A DNA stretch of 52,500 nt from positions 13,828,106-13,880,605 of the forward strand of contig CM022666.1 of NCBI GenBank assembly GCA_012295275.1, read 5' to 3'. This document shows, piece after piece, positions 1 to 24,669 of this stretch. Numbering within the stretch: position 1 is the first letter of the stretch; each line of letters begins with the position of its first letter. A program made the translations under genes and the position numbers. This stretch comes from Chrysomallon squamiferum. Taxonomy: Eukaryota > Mollusca > Gastropoda > Neomphalida > Peltospiridae. The notes beneath the pieces were generated by a model. It did not search any database, was not told where the DNA came from, and worked only from the letters and a program-made list of their open reading frames with translations.

Positions 1-122
1 TCTTTCTGTCTCTCTACTTTTCTTTTACTTTCTGTGTCTGTCTCTTTCTCTCTGTTTCTCTGTCTCTCTTATTCGATGTCTGAATGTCTGTCTATCTATC
101 TGTCATTCTTTGTTTTTACATG

Positions 123-128
123 ACTCTC

Positions 129-226
<98 letters not shown>

Positions 227-240
227 CCCCCCTCTCTCTC
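123..240. repeat. (TC)n microsatellite with a C-run
   Basis: Nearly pure TC dinucleotides, broken by eight or more C near 224-232. Confidence 0.95.
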
Positions 241-289
241 ATTCCTTTCAAATCAAACCATGACAGATGTTTTCAGTTTCTCGGACCAT

Positions 290-850
290 AAATCACTAAA
301 CTGAATTTAAATTGTCGGGCACTACATCCTCGTGGCGTATAATTATATTCTCACGCGGCGTAATAAGACCATTAAAATCTCGCCCGTTCGTTTGTCAGCG
401 GCTTCCGAACCCGAACTGTTACCTGGGTTCTAGATTTATTACTCTGAACGGACAGCCACGTTAGATAAACGCTGGCTGTGATTGGGTCACCAGGTAACAT
501 ATTTAAGCGTTAATAACAGTTTTCCCAGTCCAGTTACATCTGCAGCGATAACACTAACAAATAAAGCTTTGCTGACTGCATGGACGTTTTGGCTGGTGGG
601 ACACAATAATGACCCACCACACTGCAGTTTGATGTGTAATTAAATACCAGCGTTTTGCCCGTAAATCGGAACAGCCTGATATCCCATGGGACCAGTTTAT
701 GGCATAACTTTCTGGCGAGGTTAAAGGTTACTACGTCCATAACGCGCATGCTTGAGTCATTTTTTATCCAGTGAAAGTGTGGGTAAAGATTAATCAGACA
801 CGGGGTATAAGTAGATTTGTTTTGAAGACAGACAATGTGAAATTACTGAT
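290..850. other. Non-repetitive stretch, possible 5' flank of the receptor gene
   Basis: GC above average with GATTGGGTC (inverted CCAAT-like) near 480 and GTATAAGTAG near 805. No start codon with a signal peptide follows, so promoter identity is speculative. Confidence 0.25.
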
Positions 851-938
851 TCATTGAAATGTGAAAATCAAATGGGATTTGTAAAACGTGTGTTTTTTTT
901 TAGTACTGAATACTTCAAGAATACTTTGATTGTATATG

Positions 939-952
939 TATACATACATACA

Positions 953-1011
<59 letters not shown>
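939..1011. repeat. (TACA)n followed by (TA)n
   Basis: Tetranucleotide run to about 980, then TA dinucleotides. Confidence 0.95.
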
Positions 1012-1014
<3 letters not shown>

Positions 1015-1099
1015 TGTATGCATATATTTAATTGCTATGTATCTGGATAATAATAATAACATGAAGTATACAGAAGTAGTTAAAAATATTAATAAATGA

Positions 1100-1840
1100 A
1101 ATAGGGACTCTATTAACACTACAGAGATATGAACAAAACAATGATTGTGTCTGAGTATTTTTTTTAGCTGTAAACGCACGAGAAGGTGCAAATGTCTATG
1201 CGTTTACGATTTGTATAAATATTTAAGTCTGTACGTATATTCAAGATATAGTTAAATATTCTGTCAATACAGTTTGTTGATCGTGTTCCTAAAGATATAC
1301 GTGATACAGGTAACACGTAATTTATTTCTGAAGATACAAATACGACGCTGAGTGCAGTGAGTCTATTATCGAGTGTATCCCGGAGGGTTATTACAAATCG
1401 TTTCGTGAGAACGAGCCTTAAACTGTGAGGTAATTGTTATTAAACGCTTTCAAGTGGATCTCGACTTGAAAGGTGCAGGTAACACGAACATAAAGAATAT
1501 TTCAGGATTTTACATCACGTAACAGTTAGTGGAGTAGTGTTGAGACTGAAGTGCAAATATTAATCTTTTTTTTTATAATGATAGTTATACCATAGCATTC
1601 CTTATCATATCATAACAGGCTATACCATACGATATAGCATCATATCATAGCACGCTATTCAACGCTAAGTCAAGCTATGCCATACCAAATCATGCCATAC
1701 TGTATCTTAAAATGTAATATCATATAAACTTATGCCATGCCATGCTATAACACACTGTGATGCCAAAGCACTCATGAAATACCTTGTCGTACCATTTGAT
1801 ACAATACTGTACCGTGCTACTATATACGATACGTACGATG
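1100..1840. other. AT-rich, no gene seen
   Basis: Unremarkable to about 1560, then degenerate ATACCATA words leading into the pentanucleotide array. Confidence 0.5.
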
Positions 1841-1843
1841 TGA

Positions 1844-2038
1844 TACCATACCATACCACACCATACCGTACCATACCATACCATACCATACCATACCATA
1901 CCATACCATACCATACCATACCATACCATACCATTCAGTACTATACCATACCATTCAATACCATACCATACCATACCATACCACACCACATCATACCATT
2001 CAATACCATACCATACCATACCATTCAATACCATACCA
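1844..2038. repeat. CCATA pentanucleotide array with CCATTCAATA variants
   Basis: 5-bp unit repeated with periodic interruptions. The flank (1580-1840) holds many diverged copies of the same word, as if an older array had decayed. Confidence 0.9.
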
Positions 2039-2263
2039 GGTCATAGTATAATATACAGTGTCAACAATAACAACAGAAACAATAGCAAAACTAGTATAAT
2101 TACACGTTAATCGTGTTATGATTATTTTTCTTTCTTTACGTGATCAGTTTAAAACCACAATTACCAACTACGTAGAATCTACTGAGAATTAATTTAACTA
2201 TACCCTTCTGTTCTCAACCTTGAACTCTTTCGACTACCTATAAAATAATTAAAATAATATAAT

Positions 2264-2288
2264 AATAACAACAACAGAAACCATAACA

Positions 2289-2359
<71 letters not shown>

Positions 2360-2515
2360 AATAATAGTAACAACAACAATACCAATAATAATAATAAATT
2401 AACAACAACAATAACAATTTAATAATAATAATAATAATAATATCAGTTTTAATAATAATAATAATAATAATCAATAATAATTTTAATAATAATTATAATT
2501 ATAATAATAATGATT
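2264..2515. repeat. (AAT)n / (GAT)n compound microsatellite
   Basis: AAT runs with a central block of about 12 GAT units and further AAT/CAA stretches. Confidence 0.9.
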
Positions 2516-2839
2516 TTTTAAAAAAAAATTCGTAATATTTTTTCTTCCTTATACCACTGTCTTTTTTTTTTGTTTTTTTTTTTTTTTTTTTGTTAGACGT
2601 AATTGTTTGCTGACAAAGTGATTGTTCCTTCCCGCGGTTTTAAGATTTTCTTTATGTACCTTTTTTCTTTCTTCAATTTCTCTTTTTCTTTTTTTTCCCT
2701 TTTTTTCTGTCACGTGTATTGTTCTTTTGTGAACGCCATTGTTCTGCTTTCTCTCTACCTGTACGTACATTCTCTCTCTCTCTCTCTTTCCTATGGACGT
2801 ATCTGTGTCACTAAGTATCAATACACAAGTTTAAAACTC

Positions 2840-3480
2840 TTACTTTAATTTTAACACCTACAGGAATTCAAAGCATAAATCATTGTAACAGCCCCACCAG
2901 CTATGAAGTCTGGGTACACGGGCTACTGGGCACCCGGGCACCCGGGGTAGAGAACAATGGGTGTCAGGCACCGAGCGAAAAGACTAATCTGATAACAGAA
3001 GCATTGTGTTAGCAAACATTTTTTAATATCAACTGTAACAAAGTACATCAGAACCCAAAATAACAAACACTCAAAAAAAAAAAAAAAAAAAAAAATAGTA
3101 AGTAAAAAATATCTGACCTACTTATGTCAACAGACACAATGGCTTCTGAAATTAGGAAGTTCGAAACGACCTATTTTCTTTTATTGTTCATTGAATTTAA
3201 TATTTGTTCGTTCTGAAAATAAGGACGTCTAAAAGTACAGTAATTATTTATATCTTTAGAAGTAAATTGCTTTACTTGTTACTGCCATTAGATGGAAAGA
3301 CTTCTGGGATAAGGTTGACTCAAATTGCGACCTGTTTTTGAAAAAAGATTTTTAGACACTGTTTAAGGCTGTGATCGTCCTAATTTTTCATTGGCCGCTG
3401 AAAATGTTTGTTGTCCAATTGGATGTCTTGAAAGAATGCGACTTTTTTAATTTATTCTTTTTTAAGACTTCCTGTTTTGT
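2840..3480. other. Mostly non-repetitive, no gene assigned
   Basis: Contains GGGCACCCGGGCACCCGGGG near 2928-2947 and poly-A at 3073-3095. A 25-codon frame at 3139 is discussed under findings. Confidence 0.4.
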
Positions 3481-3484
3481 TCTG

Positions 3485-3486
<2 letters not shown>

Positions 3487-3543
<57 letters not shown>
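3487..3543. repeat. (AAT)n microsatellite
   Basis: Pure trinucleotide run of about 19 units. Confidence 0.95.
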
Positions 3544-3544
<1 letters not shown>

Positions 3545-3830
3545 TAATACAGTTACTAAAATAGTAGAATAAATAGGTCTAAAGAGTTCTGGAAATTGAA
3601 AAAGTCTTTGGAACTGTTTTACTAACTTAAATAAGCTGAGAGTTTACAACGATTCAGATTGTTTGTTTTTTGTTTATTTATTTTTTTTTTTATTAATTTT
3701 TAGTGGTTTGTTTTTGTTCATTTAACTAAAACACATTTGTAAAGTTTGATATTATAGTGTTTCGTTGAAACAAAACAAACTGTAAATAGGAACATTTGTA
3801 AAATAATTTGAATGTAATAGTAATAATGGG

Positions 3831-4160
3831 AGTAGTAGTAGTAGTAGTATCAGCAGCAGCAGCAGTAGTAGTAGTAGTAATAGTAGTAATAGTAGTAGTA
3901 GTAACAGTTGTAGAGTAGTAGTAATAATAGTAGTAGTAGTGGTAGTACTAGTAGTAGTAATAATAATAGTAGTAGAATGATAATGGCAATATCAAACTAA
4001 AAAACAACAACAACAAATGAATGAATGAATATATGAATAAATAAACTAATAAACAAATAAATAAGTAAAGAATTAAATAACCATAAAAGAACAAATGAAT
4101 AAATAAACAAACAAACAAACAAAAACAAAGAAACAAATAAATAAAATAAAATAAATGAAT
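3831..4160. repeat. (GTA)n then AATG/AAAT-rich low complexity
   Basis: Imperfect GTA/GCA units to about 3975, then tetranucleotide-type sequence. Confidence 0.85.
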
Positions 4161-4542
4161 AAATAAATGAAAGTCTGATATTGTAATACATGCCTTGCTC
4201 TTTTCAAAAAAAAAAAAAAATAAAAAAAATTATGAAGAAAAGAACAACCTTGAGAAATGTGTTATTGAAAGCGACAATTATCTGACATTATCATTAGCTT
4301 ATTCATGGAAATAATTCCCACGTACAGCAGTCGATATCTACCTTTCAATGTCCTTGTGCCAGCGTTTGTTTGTGTGTGTTTCTATATAACTGCAAACTAA
4401 GTCAGATTATCACAGAAATTCACTGTGTTAATCTTATATTCTTTCTTTCGTTCATAACATAAACATATACGTATAAAGAGAGACACAAAAACACACACAC
4501 AGATCCATAATAATTTTGTGATGATAATAACACCGGCGACTG

Positions 4543-4582
<40 letters not shown>

Positions 4583-5205
4583 CTACTACCACTAGTACTA
4601 CTACTACAACTACTACTACTACTACTACTACCAGTGCTACTATTACCATTACTATTACTATTAATAATGCTGCTACCGCGGTTACTACTGCTACTGCTGC
4701 TACTACTACAACTACTACAACAACTACTACTACAACTATTACAACACAACAACAACAACAACTACTACTACTACTAGTAATAGTAATAGTAATAGTAGTA
4801 GTAGTAATCTTGGTAATAGTTGTAGTAGTTGTAGTCTTGGTAATAGTTGTAGTAGTTAAAGTAATGATATTGCTGCAGCAGTAGCAGTAACAGTTCTTGT
4901 TCTGATTGTCATTGTTCTCATTGTTGCTGTAGTGGAAGTGTTTGTAGTTGTTGTTATACTGGTATTAGTAATAGTGTCAGTAGTGTCGGCATTAGTAATA
5001 GTGAGATCGGAGATATTAGAAGCAATGTAGTAGTAGTGGTAATGTTGCAGTAATTGCAGTAGTAGTAGTAGCAGTAGTAGTAATAGTAGTAATGGTGCTG
5101 GTGGTAATAATAGAAGAAGTAGTAGTAGTAGTAGTAGCAGTAGTAGTAGTAATAATAACAGTAGTAGTAAAAGTGGTAACAGTTGTAAAAGTAATTACGT
5201 TTATG
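4543..5205. repeat. (ACT)n and (GTA)n imperfect trinucleotide tract
   Basis: ACT units pass into CAA and GTA units across about 650 bp directly before exon A, with a local duplication of GGTAATAGTTGTAGTAGTT near 4812-4858. Confidence 0.85.
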
Positions 5206-5238
5206 TCATGTTAAAACCTAATTATAATTTCTCTACAG

Positions 5239-16962
<11,724 letters not shown>

Positions 16963-16983
16963 CTGTAACATTAATAGCTATTT

Positions 16984-17207
<224 letters not shown>

Positions 17208-17627
17208 ATGCAGTTAAATTTTCATTACAAAGTGATATTATGCTAAGGGAGAGAACTCTCTGTACTTCTATGCATTTTTATGTCTTCATTTGAGTAGAAA
17301 ATGACTGTTTTATGTTCTGTATATTATGTACATGTATTTCTAGAATACTGATAGACAAACCAAATAACCATATAAAAGTATATAATCATATCATAATAAT
17401 TTTGCTGTAATAATAATAATAATACATATGATACATTTTGTATTCGTTTGTATATACATTTATGTTCAAAATGTTTTTCATTTTTGTGAATATTTGCTTT
17501 CGTTTGTTGAAGGAATTTAGAGTCATTTACTTGTTACAAAATAATCGTTATAGCTGATATAGACTTTATATATATATAGACACATACATATATACACACA
17601 TACACACGCACACTCATGTATATTTTA

Positions 17628-17671
17628 AATAAAATTATTTTTAAGATGTAGTTATCTGGTAATGTAATAAA
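17628..17671 (+). promoter_or_regulatory. Two candidate polyadenylation signals for exon O
   Basis: AATAAA occurs at 17628-17633 and 17666-17671, about 670-710 nt after the exon O stop. AT-rich context makes chance matches likely. Confidence 0.3.
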
Positions 17672-17728
17672 TGTATTATTATTATTATTTCTATATATTT
17701 TGTATTATCATCGTCATAATCATCATCT

Positions 17729-17732
<4 letters not shown>

Positions 17733-17805
<73 letters not shown>

Positions 17806-17920
17806 CTTCAAATATGTATATATACATATACATGCGTACACACACAGATATATATACACACCCACATAAACACAAAGCACACACACATGTATAGACACAA
17901 AGAGAGAAGGAACAAGAGAG

Positions 17921-17967
<47 letters not shown>

Positions 17968-17975
17968 GAGAGAGT
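17733..17975. repeat. (ATT)n, (AC)-rich and (AG)n runs
   Basis: ATT to about 17803, CA-rich to about 17890, AG to about 17974. Confidence 0.9.
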
Positions 17976-18354
17976 AAATTAAAAGATGGTTAAAGAAAAT
18001 ACATTTCAAATAATATATCTTTTAAATTAATTAACTGGATAATTATCTAATTAGGTAGATAAAAAAATTAATTAATTACTAACATATGATTAAAATAAAT
18101 AGAACTGCAAGAATGATGAGGAATGTTATAGAAAAAAAATAGTTAACATTTTTTTAAAAATCTATATACTCCATTGTAAAATCTGCTTCATCAAAGATAA
18201 ATCAGAAGAAAAACTAAAAATGAAAAATATAAAATAAATAAAATACGAGAGAAAAGAAAGAAAATAAAAATTATAAAGAAGCTAAAAAGAATTTAAAAAA
18301 AAAAATAAAATAAAATAAAATAAAAGAAATAAAAAATAAAAAATGAAAATAAGC

Positions 18355-18810
18355 TCGATACGCCATTCAAGTGACACTCGTGAATAAAGAAGACTTTTCG
18401 TAAAGAAGATAGCATTTGACAATATCCGTCAGAGGACTTCCCGAGAGGCCTCGGGATCAAAGCTCCAGAGGTCTTGATCTTTTTAAGGACGGGAACATGC
18501 CGGAACTAAATTGGAAACGGGCGGGCAAATGCAAAGAATCAATTCTCTGTCGTACTGCTCTCTCTCTTTTTCTACGAAAGCTCTGCAAATTCGATTTTCA
18601 GCGGAACGACATTGGAAGATTGTCAGGCGCTGATTAGGGCAAAAGCTGGCGGTCAGTGTAATGGGTTTGAGCCGCTTGAGGACGCGGCTGGCTACACGGT
18701 GAAGAAGCTTTTCAATAAAGAAACAAAGAGATTTATTTAATAAAAAAGGGATTTCATTAACTTCGTGTGATTATTTCCTTGATAAGTGAAGACATACGTC
18801 TCAGGTCTGG
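18355..18810. other. GC-richer non-repetitive island, no recognised gene
   Basis: It stands out from AT-rich flanks and includes an inverted pair GAGAGGCCTC. A 73-codon frame at 18416-18637 has no family resemblance. AATAAA is at 18714-18719. It may be a conserved element, a non-coding transcript end or old transposon sequence. Confidence 0.4.
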
Positions 18811-18875
18811 TGCTGAATACGTAATGTGTTTTGTATCCGTTTAAAACCTTGTCTTCTTATTTTTGTATTATTCTT

Positions 18876-18903
18876 GTTCTTCTTCTTCTTCTTCTTCTTC
18901 TTC

Positions 18904-18936
<33 letters not shown>

Positions 18937-19265
18937 TTCTTCTTCTTCTTCTTTTATTTTTATTTATCATCATCATCATCGTCTTCTTCTTATTATTATT
19001 ATTGTTATATTATGATTCATTATTGTTGCATATCTGCTCTTGTTTTTCATGTTTTCTTCTTCGCTTTATTTATTTATTTATTTACTTATTTATTTATTTA
19101 TAAATTAATTAATTATTATTTATTATTACTGCTAGTAGTACTAGTACTTATATTACTACTAACTAGTACCATCACTGCTAGTACTGTTATTATTATTATT
19201 AATATTGTTATCATTGTTTCTATTATTAATGTTATTGTTGTTGTTATTATTATTATTATTTAGCT
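18876..19265. repeat. (CTT)n/(CAT)n/(ATT)n compound repeats
   Basis: Trinucleotide tracts with a short TTTA block near 19065-19100. Confidence 0.9.
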
Positions 19266-19663
19266 CTTTCTTTTACTGTTGTAATAGTAGCATAGTATTA
19301 ATGGTAGAATTAGTACTACTGATAGTATTAGCAGAAGTAGTAGTAGTTATAAGTGGTAGCAGTAGCAGTGGTAGTAGCTGTTGTTGTAGCAGTCTTAGAA
19401 ATAGTAGTACTATTGTCTTTTCCAGTGTTTTTGTTTCATTTTTTGAAAATTAATCGACGATCTTTTTGTTTCCTTTTTTCTTTCTTTTCTTTCTTTTTAA
19501 TTTTGTAAAATTTAATTACGTCTAGCAAGAACAGCTGAAAGAATGCGCCGAGGATGTATGATAACAGACAGGATGGTGTTAAACGTCCATTTTTGTTATA
19601 AATATTTAATCGCTTGATTCTAATGCACAGTCACTGAAACCTCTGAGTAAATCATCCTCTATT

Positions 19664-19780
<117 letters not shown>

Positions 19781-19789
19781 AATATTCCA

Positions 19790-20665
19790 GTTAGAAAGAG
19801 CATTTAATATAAAATTCTTGACTGTTATATCAGTAAATATTATAGAAAAGATTTATAAACTAAAACGATTTAATAATTTTACATGTTCATTTTCAAATAC
19901 TTGGTAATATTGTATAGAAAAATAATCAAAAAATATATATGTAATTTTTGCTTTCTGTGTATTATTTAAAATATTTATAATGTATAATAAATATTCATAG
20001 GCTACATTACATTATTTTTGGTTTAAATAACTGATGTTATACTGTGAATATTTTTCTTTTGATAATTAGATAAACCATAAAGAAACAAATTGCCGAGAGC
20101 GAAAAGATCGTCATGTTAAATTTAAAACGTGTGTCTATTTCTAGGAACTGGACGATGAAATATAAAATTAATAAGTTTTAATAAAATATGATTTACAATC
20201 ATTTCCTCTCAGTTAAACAGTTACCATTACAAGCAACAAAGTTCAGTGCAATAGCCGGAAGAAAAAAGAAAAAAACAAAAAGAACAACAAAAAAAAAAAA
20301 AAAAAATGAAAAGAAAAGAAAAGAAAGAACACAATTTTAAAAGGGAGAAAAAATAAATATTTAATCTATCGACTTTTCTACAAGAGCAAAATTAAGCGTT
20401 GATGCTCAGTTTGACATTTTCAGCAAGATATTTGAGATATTGTGAGAGTTTCTGTTTTCTCTCAGTGCTAAATACTGTGTCTGTATCATTTACATTTCAC
20501 ATGGGTAGAAATACTTGGTGAATCTCAAAGACCGTGAGCACAACATGCGTGCTTGAATTTTTTTTGATGGCAGAAGGCTAAAAGTGAATGAAATAAACAT
20601 CCTTAACTCTTTTTTTTTCATTTATTTATTTATTTATTTAGTAGTAGCAGTAATAGTAGCATTTA

Positions 20666-20696
<31 letters not shown>

Positions 20697-20860
20697 GTTG
20701 TTGTTGTTGTTGTTATTATTGTTGTTGGTATTATTATTATTTACTTTTTTAATTAATTAATTAATTTGTTTGTTTATTAATATTTTATTATTTACTTATT
20801 TGTTTTAATTTTTTTTTATTTTTTTTTTTTTTTTTTTAATTTCACAAATCAGAATTGAGG
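19790..20860. other. AT-rich stretch without a gene
   Basis: Ordinary AT-rich sequence with short A/AG, TTTA, ATT and TTG repeats (20260-20310, 20615-20830). No coding signal seen. Confidence 0.6.
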
Positions 20861-20879
20861 AAATCTTATTCTTTTCTTT

Positions 20880-21300
20880 ATCTTATCCTTTCAGGGATTT
20901 CAGTTCGCCTAAATTTCCGTTCCAACCTCAACTCCTGTCGGCGACTTAAGTTTGTTTCCCCTTGTTATTTAGAGCGTTTTAGTATCTAACGCCTGAACTA
21001 AACTGAAGACCGGCGATTCTGCGCACTAGTAACCGAGAGAGTATCACGTGACTGCCATGTACTTTAGCGCACTACGAGGCGCGCAGAAGTGTGAATGACG
21101 TTCACTTGACCTTTACTGTGTCCCGTGTAGATCACAAATTGAAACTGGTTGTTAATTATTAACGGCACACCGAAAACACGTAGGAGGGTTTCTGAAAAGC
21201 AGGACGGAATCGTTCATACTACGACAGTCTCAATACATTTCTTTCTTTCTCTCTATTACAAGGCGCATCTGTTCGTTTTGCAGTATCTACTACTGTGATA
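20880..21300. other. Non-repetitive intergenic island
   Basis: Higher GC than its flanks, no open frame of note. Candidate conserved non-coding sequence; comparison with related genomes would be needed. Confidence 0.35.
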
Positions 21301-21450
21301 AATTAGTGTATATGTTTATACGCAGGCGTGTACGTTTAGATGTAAGTGTGTAGAGAAAGGCAGATATAGAACAGAAATATGGATGGATAGGTTTTTTTTT
21401 ATATTATCTCTAAAATGATGACTGTTTAAATCAAACTTAGCAGAGAAATT

Positions 21451-21451
21451 A

Positions 21452-21498
<47 letters not shown>

Positions 21499-21574
21499 TA
21501 ATAATAATATTAACAACAATAACAATAACATTAATAATAATAATCATAAAAACAATAATAATAACAACAATAAC

Positions 21575-21606
<32 letters not shown>

Positions 21607-21800
21607 TAGTAACAGCAACAATAATATAACAATAAATAATAAAAATACTATTACTATTATTACTCTTATTAAATAAATGAATGAATAAATAAATAAATAA
21701 ACAAACGAACGAATAAATAAATAAATAAATATTACTACTTCTTCTACAACCAGTAACATTAACCAGAATACAACAACAACAACAACAACAACAACATCAG
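21451..21800. repeat. (AAT)n, (AAAT)n, (CAA)n compound tract
   Basis: Imperfect trinucleotide and tetranucleotide repeats over about 350 bp. Confidence 0.9.
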
Positions 21801-22532
21801 CAATAAAACATCGCCCCGCTTAAGTCGAAACTGTTACTAACTGCTAAGACCTCAACAATAATTTCCTTTTTTAAGACGATATTAATAATAAAACCGGACG
21901 ACACCTCAAGCCCGTTGCAACGATTTATTAAGTGTGTGTTATTGCTTTGAAGATGAAAACGGCTAATTATCTCCGCTTTTGTGCCAGGACGATTATTGAT
22001 TCTATTACGGTAATTTGATTTCTCAAACCGTTTCCGCACGAAGCATAATGCAATAAACAAACAAAAACGTTTTGTGCTAAAAATGTACAGTTGGTTGGTT
22101 TATGTGCTGTACGTAGGTATAAGAAGAAAGGATACAGCGAATCGTGCACGTTCGTGAGCTCGTGCAAACACAAACAGACATGTGAAGAAAAAAAAAAAAA
22201 AAAAGAGAAGATAATTACATTAATGAACATATATGAGCAGATGCGCATGCGTGCACGTACGCAGACAACAACAAAAAAAACACTTTTGAAAAAAAAGGAA
22301 GAGTAATTTAATTTTATGATTCTCTCGACACGTTCTACAAGGAAACAGAAAATATTTATTTTCTCTAAGCTTCTTCTACATTTTTTTTTTTTTTTTGTCT
22401 TTCCTAATGTTATTACTATAAGATATTAAGTTACGAAATGTAAATGAAAAAATGAAATGAACGTATACTTACATGTATATATATATTCTGGAAGCAACAT
22501 AAAATTTATAAAGGCGAATATATATATATATG

Positions 22533-22600
<68 letters not shown>

Positions 22601-22640
22601 GTACATATATTCACATATATATGTATGTATGTATGTATGT
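22533..22640. repeat. (GT)n, (TA)n, (ATGT)n
   Basis: Three adjacent simple repeats. Confidence 0.95.
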
Positions 22641-22724
22641 AAGTATGCATCTGTATATTTGTGTACATCTCATTTGTGTTTGTCTGTGCGTCTGTAGCAA
22701 GCCAAAATTTGAGGAGGTAGTTGA

Positions 22725-22725
<1 letters not shown>

Positions 22726-22783
<58 letters not shown>

Positions 22784-22796
22784 TAATAATAATATT
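22726..22796. repeat. (AAT)n downstream of the PKDCC-like gene
   Basis: About 22 units, ending about 50 nt from the stop codon of the minus-strand gene. Confidence 0.95.
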
Positions 22797-22847
22797 CATA
22801 ATAAACGCCACAAACAGTAACATACATAATCCATTAATTCCTATCGT

Positions 22848-24002
22848 TCATGTGTGTTTAGAATGCAGATTTTTCAGCAAAGTCCTCAGCTCGCCGGCTG
22901 ACACTGACAAAGAGTCTAATTTGGCGTTAATCTGACCCAGTTCTTTCTCCAGACTGCCAGGAAACGTCATCGGATACAAGAGACGTTTAAATATCAACTT
23001 GTTCATATTTTTCAAATTAATTTTCGCGTTGAAGCCGATGCACAGCGCCTGCCTGCAGGTCAAGCCGAACTCGCACCGGTCTCTGCGCGGTGCATTTTGG
23101 GAAGCGGCCTCGTACGAGCCGCACTGAGGCTCCAGGTTGTTCACGTCGTCCATATCGATTATTTTCAGCGAGGAGTTGACCAATAGAAAGTGGCCCTCTT
23201 TGAAATCGGGAACGACCAGCGACCCAAGCGGCGAGTGCTCCAGGTAGTGCAGCAGCTGAGCCATGTCTATGGCGTGCTGAAGTTTCTTCTGCCACGGCAA
23301 AATCTGCAAGCTGTCGATGACGAAGCGGTGACCGAACTCGTAGACCGCCACCACCCCGTGCTCGGAAATGTCCGTGGAATCGCTCTCTTCGCTCCTGACG
23401 CAGTACCCCAGCAGTTTGACGAGCTGGGGGTGGTCCAGCTGTTCCAGGAACAGTATTTCTTTCATCAGCTTCATCGTAGGCATGAGGTAACATTTTCCTT
23501 TCTCGCCCGGGCTGCTTTTCGACTGACGCTTAAGATTATCGAGACACGTTCTGACGTCATTGAGATGACGTGTCACCATTTTGACCGCCACGTGCATGCC
23601 TTGGTATTCGCCGAGAAACGTCTGCTTCGAGACGCCGTGTCCCACTTTCTTTTTGATTTTGATCTGATGAATGTTCGTGCAGTCGAACAGGAATTTCGCC
23701 TTCGCCAGCGTCCTTCCCGTGACGTTACCGCGAATAATCACGTGCGGCGACGTCTGCAAACTGTCTTCGGTAAAATACGGCATGTGGTTGATTTTCTCCG
23801 TCAGGTGGATCCCCAAAGCAGCGCCATCTTGAAAATTGTCCGTGCTGCCAAGCGCCGAAGTTCTCTCCCCTGTCCCAGAATAATCGTCGGCATAGAGATC
23901 GACAGCACACGGCTTTCCTCTGTTTGGAAGGGAAATGAAAACGCAATAAACGAGCAATGCTAAAGTTGCTAAGACCACCGTCTTTTTCTTTTTGTCCTTC
24001 AT
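22848..24002 (-). CDS. PKDCC: PKDCC/VLK-like secreted divergent protein kinase, intronless
   Basis: 384 codons from ATG (24002-24000) to TGA (22850-22848). After a basic KDKKKK start comes a hydrophobic span (about residues 8-25), giving a signal anchor or cleavable signal. Kinase features in order: a degenerate Gly loop VGHGVSKQTF (120-129), VAVKMV with the ATP Lys at 141, KLMKEILFLEQLDHP with the helix-C Glu at 182, LHYLEHSPLGS, VVPDFKEGHFLLV in place of the HRD loop (Asp266), and IIDMDD in place of DFG (Asp283). These run in parallel with vertebrate PKDCC (for example the blocks HSPLGS and TDLDDA). PKDCC phosphorylates Tyr on secretory-pathway and extracellular proteins. N-glycosylation sites NVT (93) and NSS (276) fit a lumenal domain. 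Vertebrate PKDCC is about 490 residues and multi-exon, so this copy is shorter at the C terminus and could be a retrocopy. DIPK/FAM69 kinases are the main alternative family. Confidence 0.85.
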   Translation of the reverse strand: MKDKKKKTVVLATLALLVYCVFISLPNRGKPCAVDLYADDYSGTGERTSALGSTDNFQDGAALGIHLTEKINHMPYFTEDSLQTSPHVIIRGNVTGRTLAKAKFLFDCTNIHQIKIKKKVGHGVSKQTFLGEYQGMHVAVKMVTRHLNDVRTCLDNLKRQSKSSPGEKGKCYLMPTMKLMKEILFLEQLDHPQLVKLLGYCVRSEESDSTDISEHGVVAVYEFGHRFVIDSLQILPWQKKLQHAIDMAQLLHYLEHSPLGSLVVPDFKEGHFLLVNSSLKIIDMDDVNNLEPQCGSYEAASQNAPRRDRCEFGLTCRQALCIGFNAKINLKNMNKLIFKRLLYPMTFPGSLEKELGQINAKLDSLSVSAGELRTLLKNLHSKHT

Positions 24003-24660
24003 TGTCTATAACGGAGGTGTTTAAAGCTGATTGGAATTCAAACTCCGGAGACGAAAGACCATTACAAAGCAACAAATAGAACATAAAGCGCTGTGGAATT
24101 TGCAGCCGGCAATTCGCTGTTATTATTATATTTTTTTTTTCTTTCTCTGTCTCTCTTTACGGAATGGATAAAAGGTTCGTTTATACCGTACAGTTCCCTT
24201 GAGGGCTACAGAATCCAATAGCATTTAATGGAGGTATTAAGAATAAATGCAGTATTTAATTCTGTGGAAGATTCTTCTACGAATAAACTGCTAGTAATGC
24301 GGACATTCGGCTTGGCGTAGCGATTAAACAAGGCTTTGGGAATCCATTTGTTTCTGAAGAGCAAAACTCTAACTGTCTGACAGACAGAATACCCTCCACT
24401 TGATCCAGAAGAGACACACACACACACAGACAGAGAGAGAGAGAGAGAGAGGTAGAGAGGAGAAAAATGCCACACAGCTTTAAGGCAATAAATATTGGTA
24501 TTTCAGACTGAACGCTTCTGATTAACCATCTCCCTCTTGTCTTTCGACGTCATTATTAACTCCGAACAGTCAGCGGTCTGATGAACTGAAAAACAAAATA
24601 AAAAAACGTCATTGTCAACTAGCAAGCATTAATATTTATAACCCAGAAACGAAAGACAGA
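24003..24660. other. Upstream flank of the PKDCC-like gene
   Basis: Non-repetitive apart from a short CA/GA run at 24414-24452. It would contain the promoter and 5' leader. No TATA box or splice acceptor can be assigned with confidence. Confidence 0.4.
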
Positions 24661-24669
24661 TGCAGTTGT

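Noticed and set aside
5208-5238. ATG in frame with exon A as a start codon
   Set aside because: It lies in the intron before a good acceptor, and no signal peptide follows.
18416-18637. 73-codon frame
   Set aside because: No recognisable motif or splice context; kept only as an island.
23190-23963. 257-codon frame on the + strand opposite the PKDCC-like gene
   Set aside because: It is the antisense of a well-supported kinase frame and shows no family features of its own.
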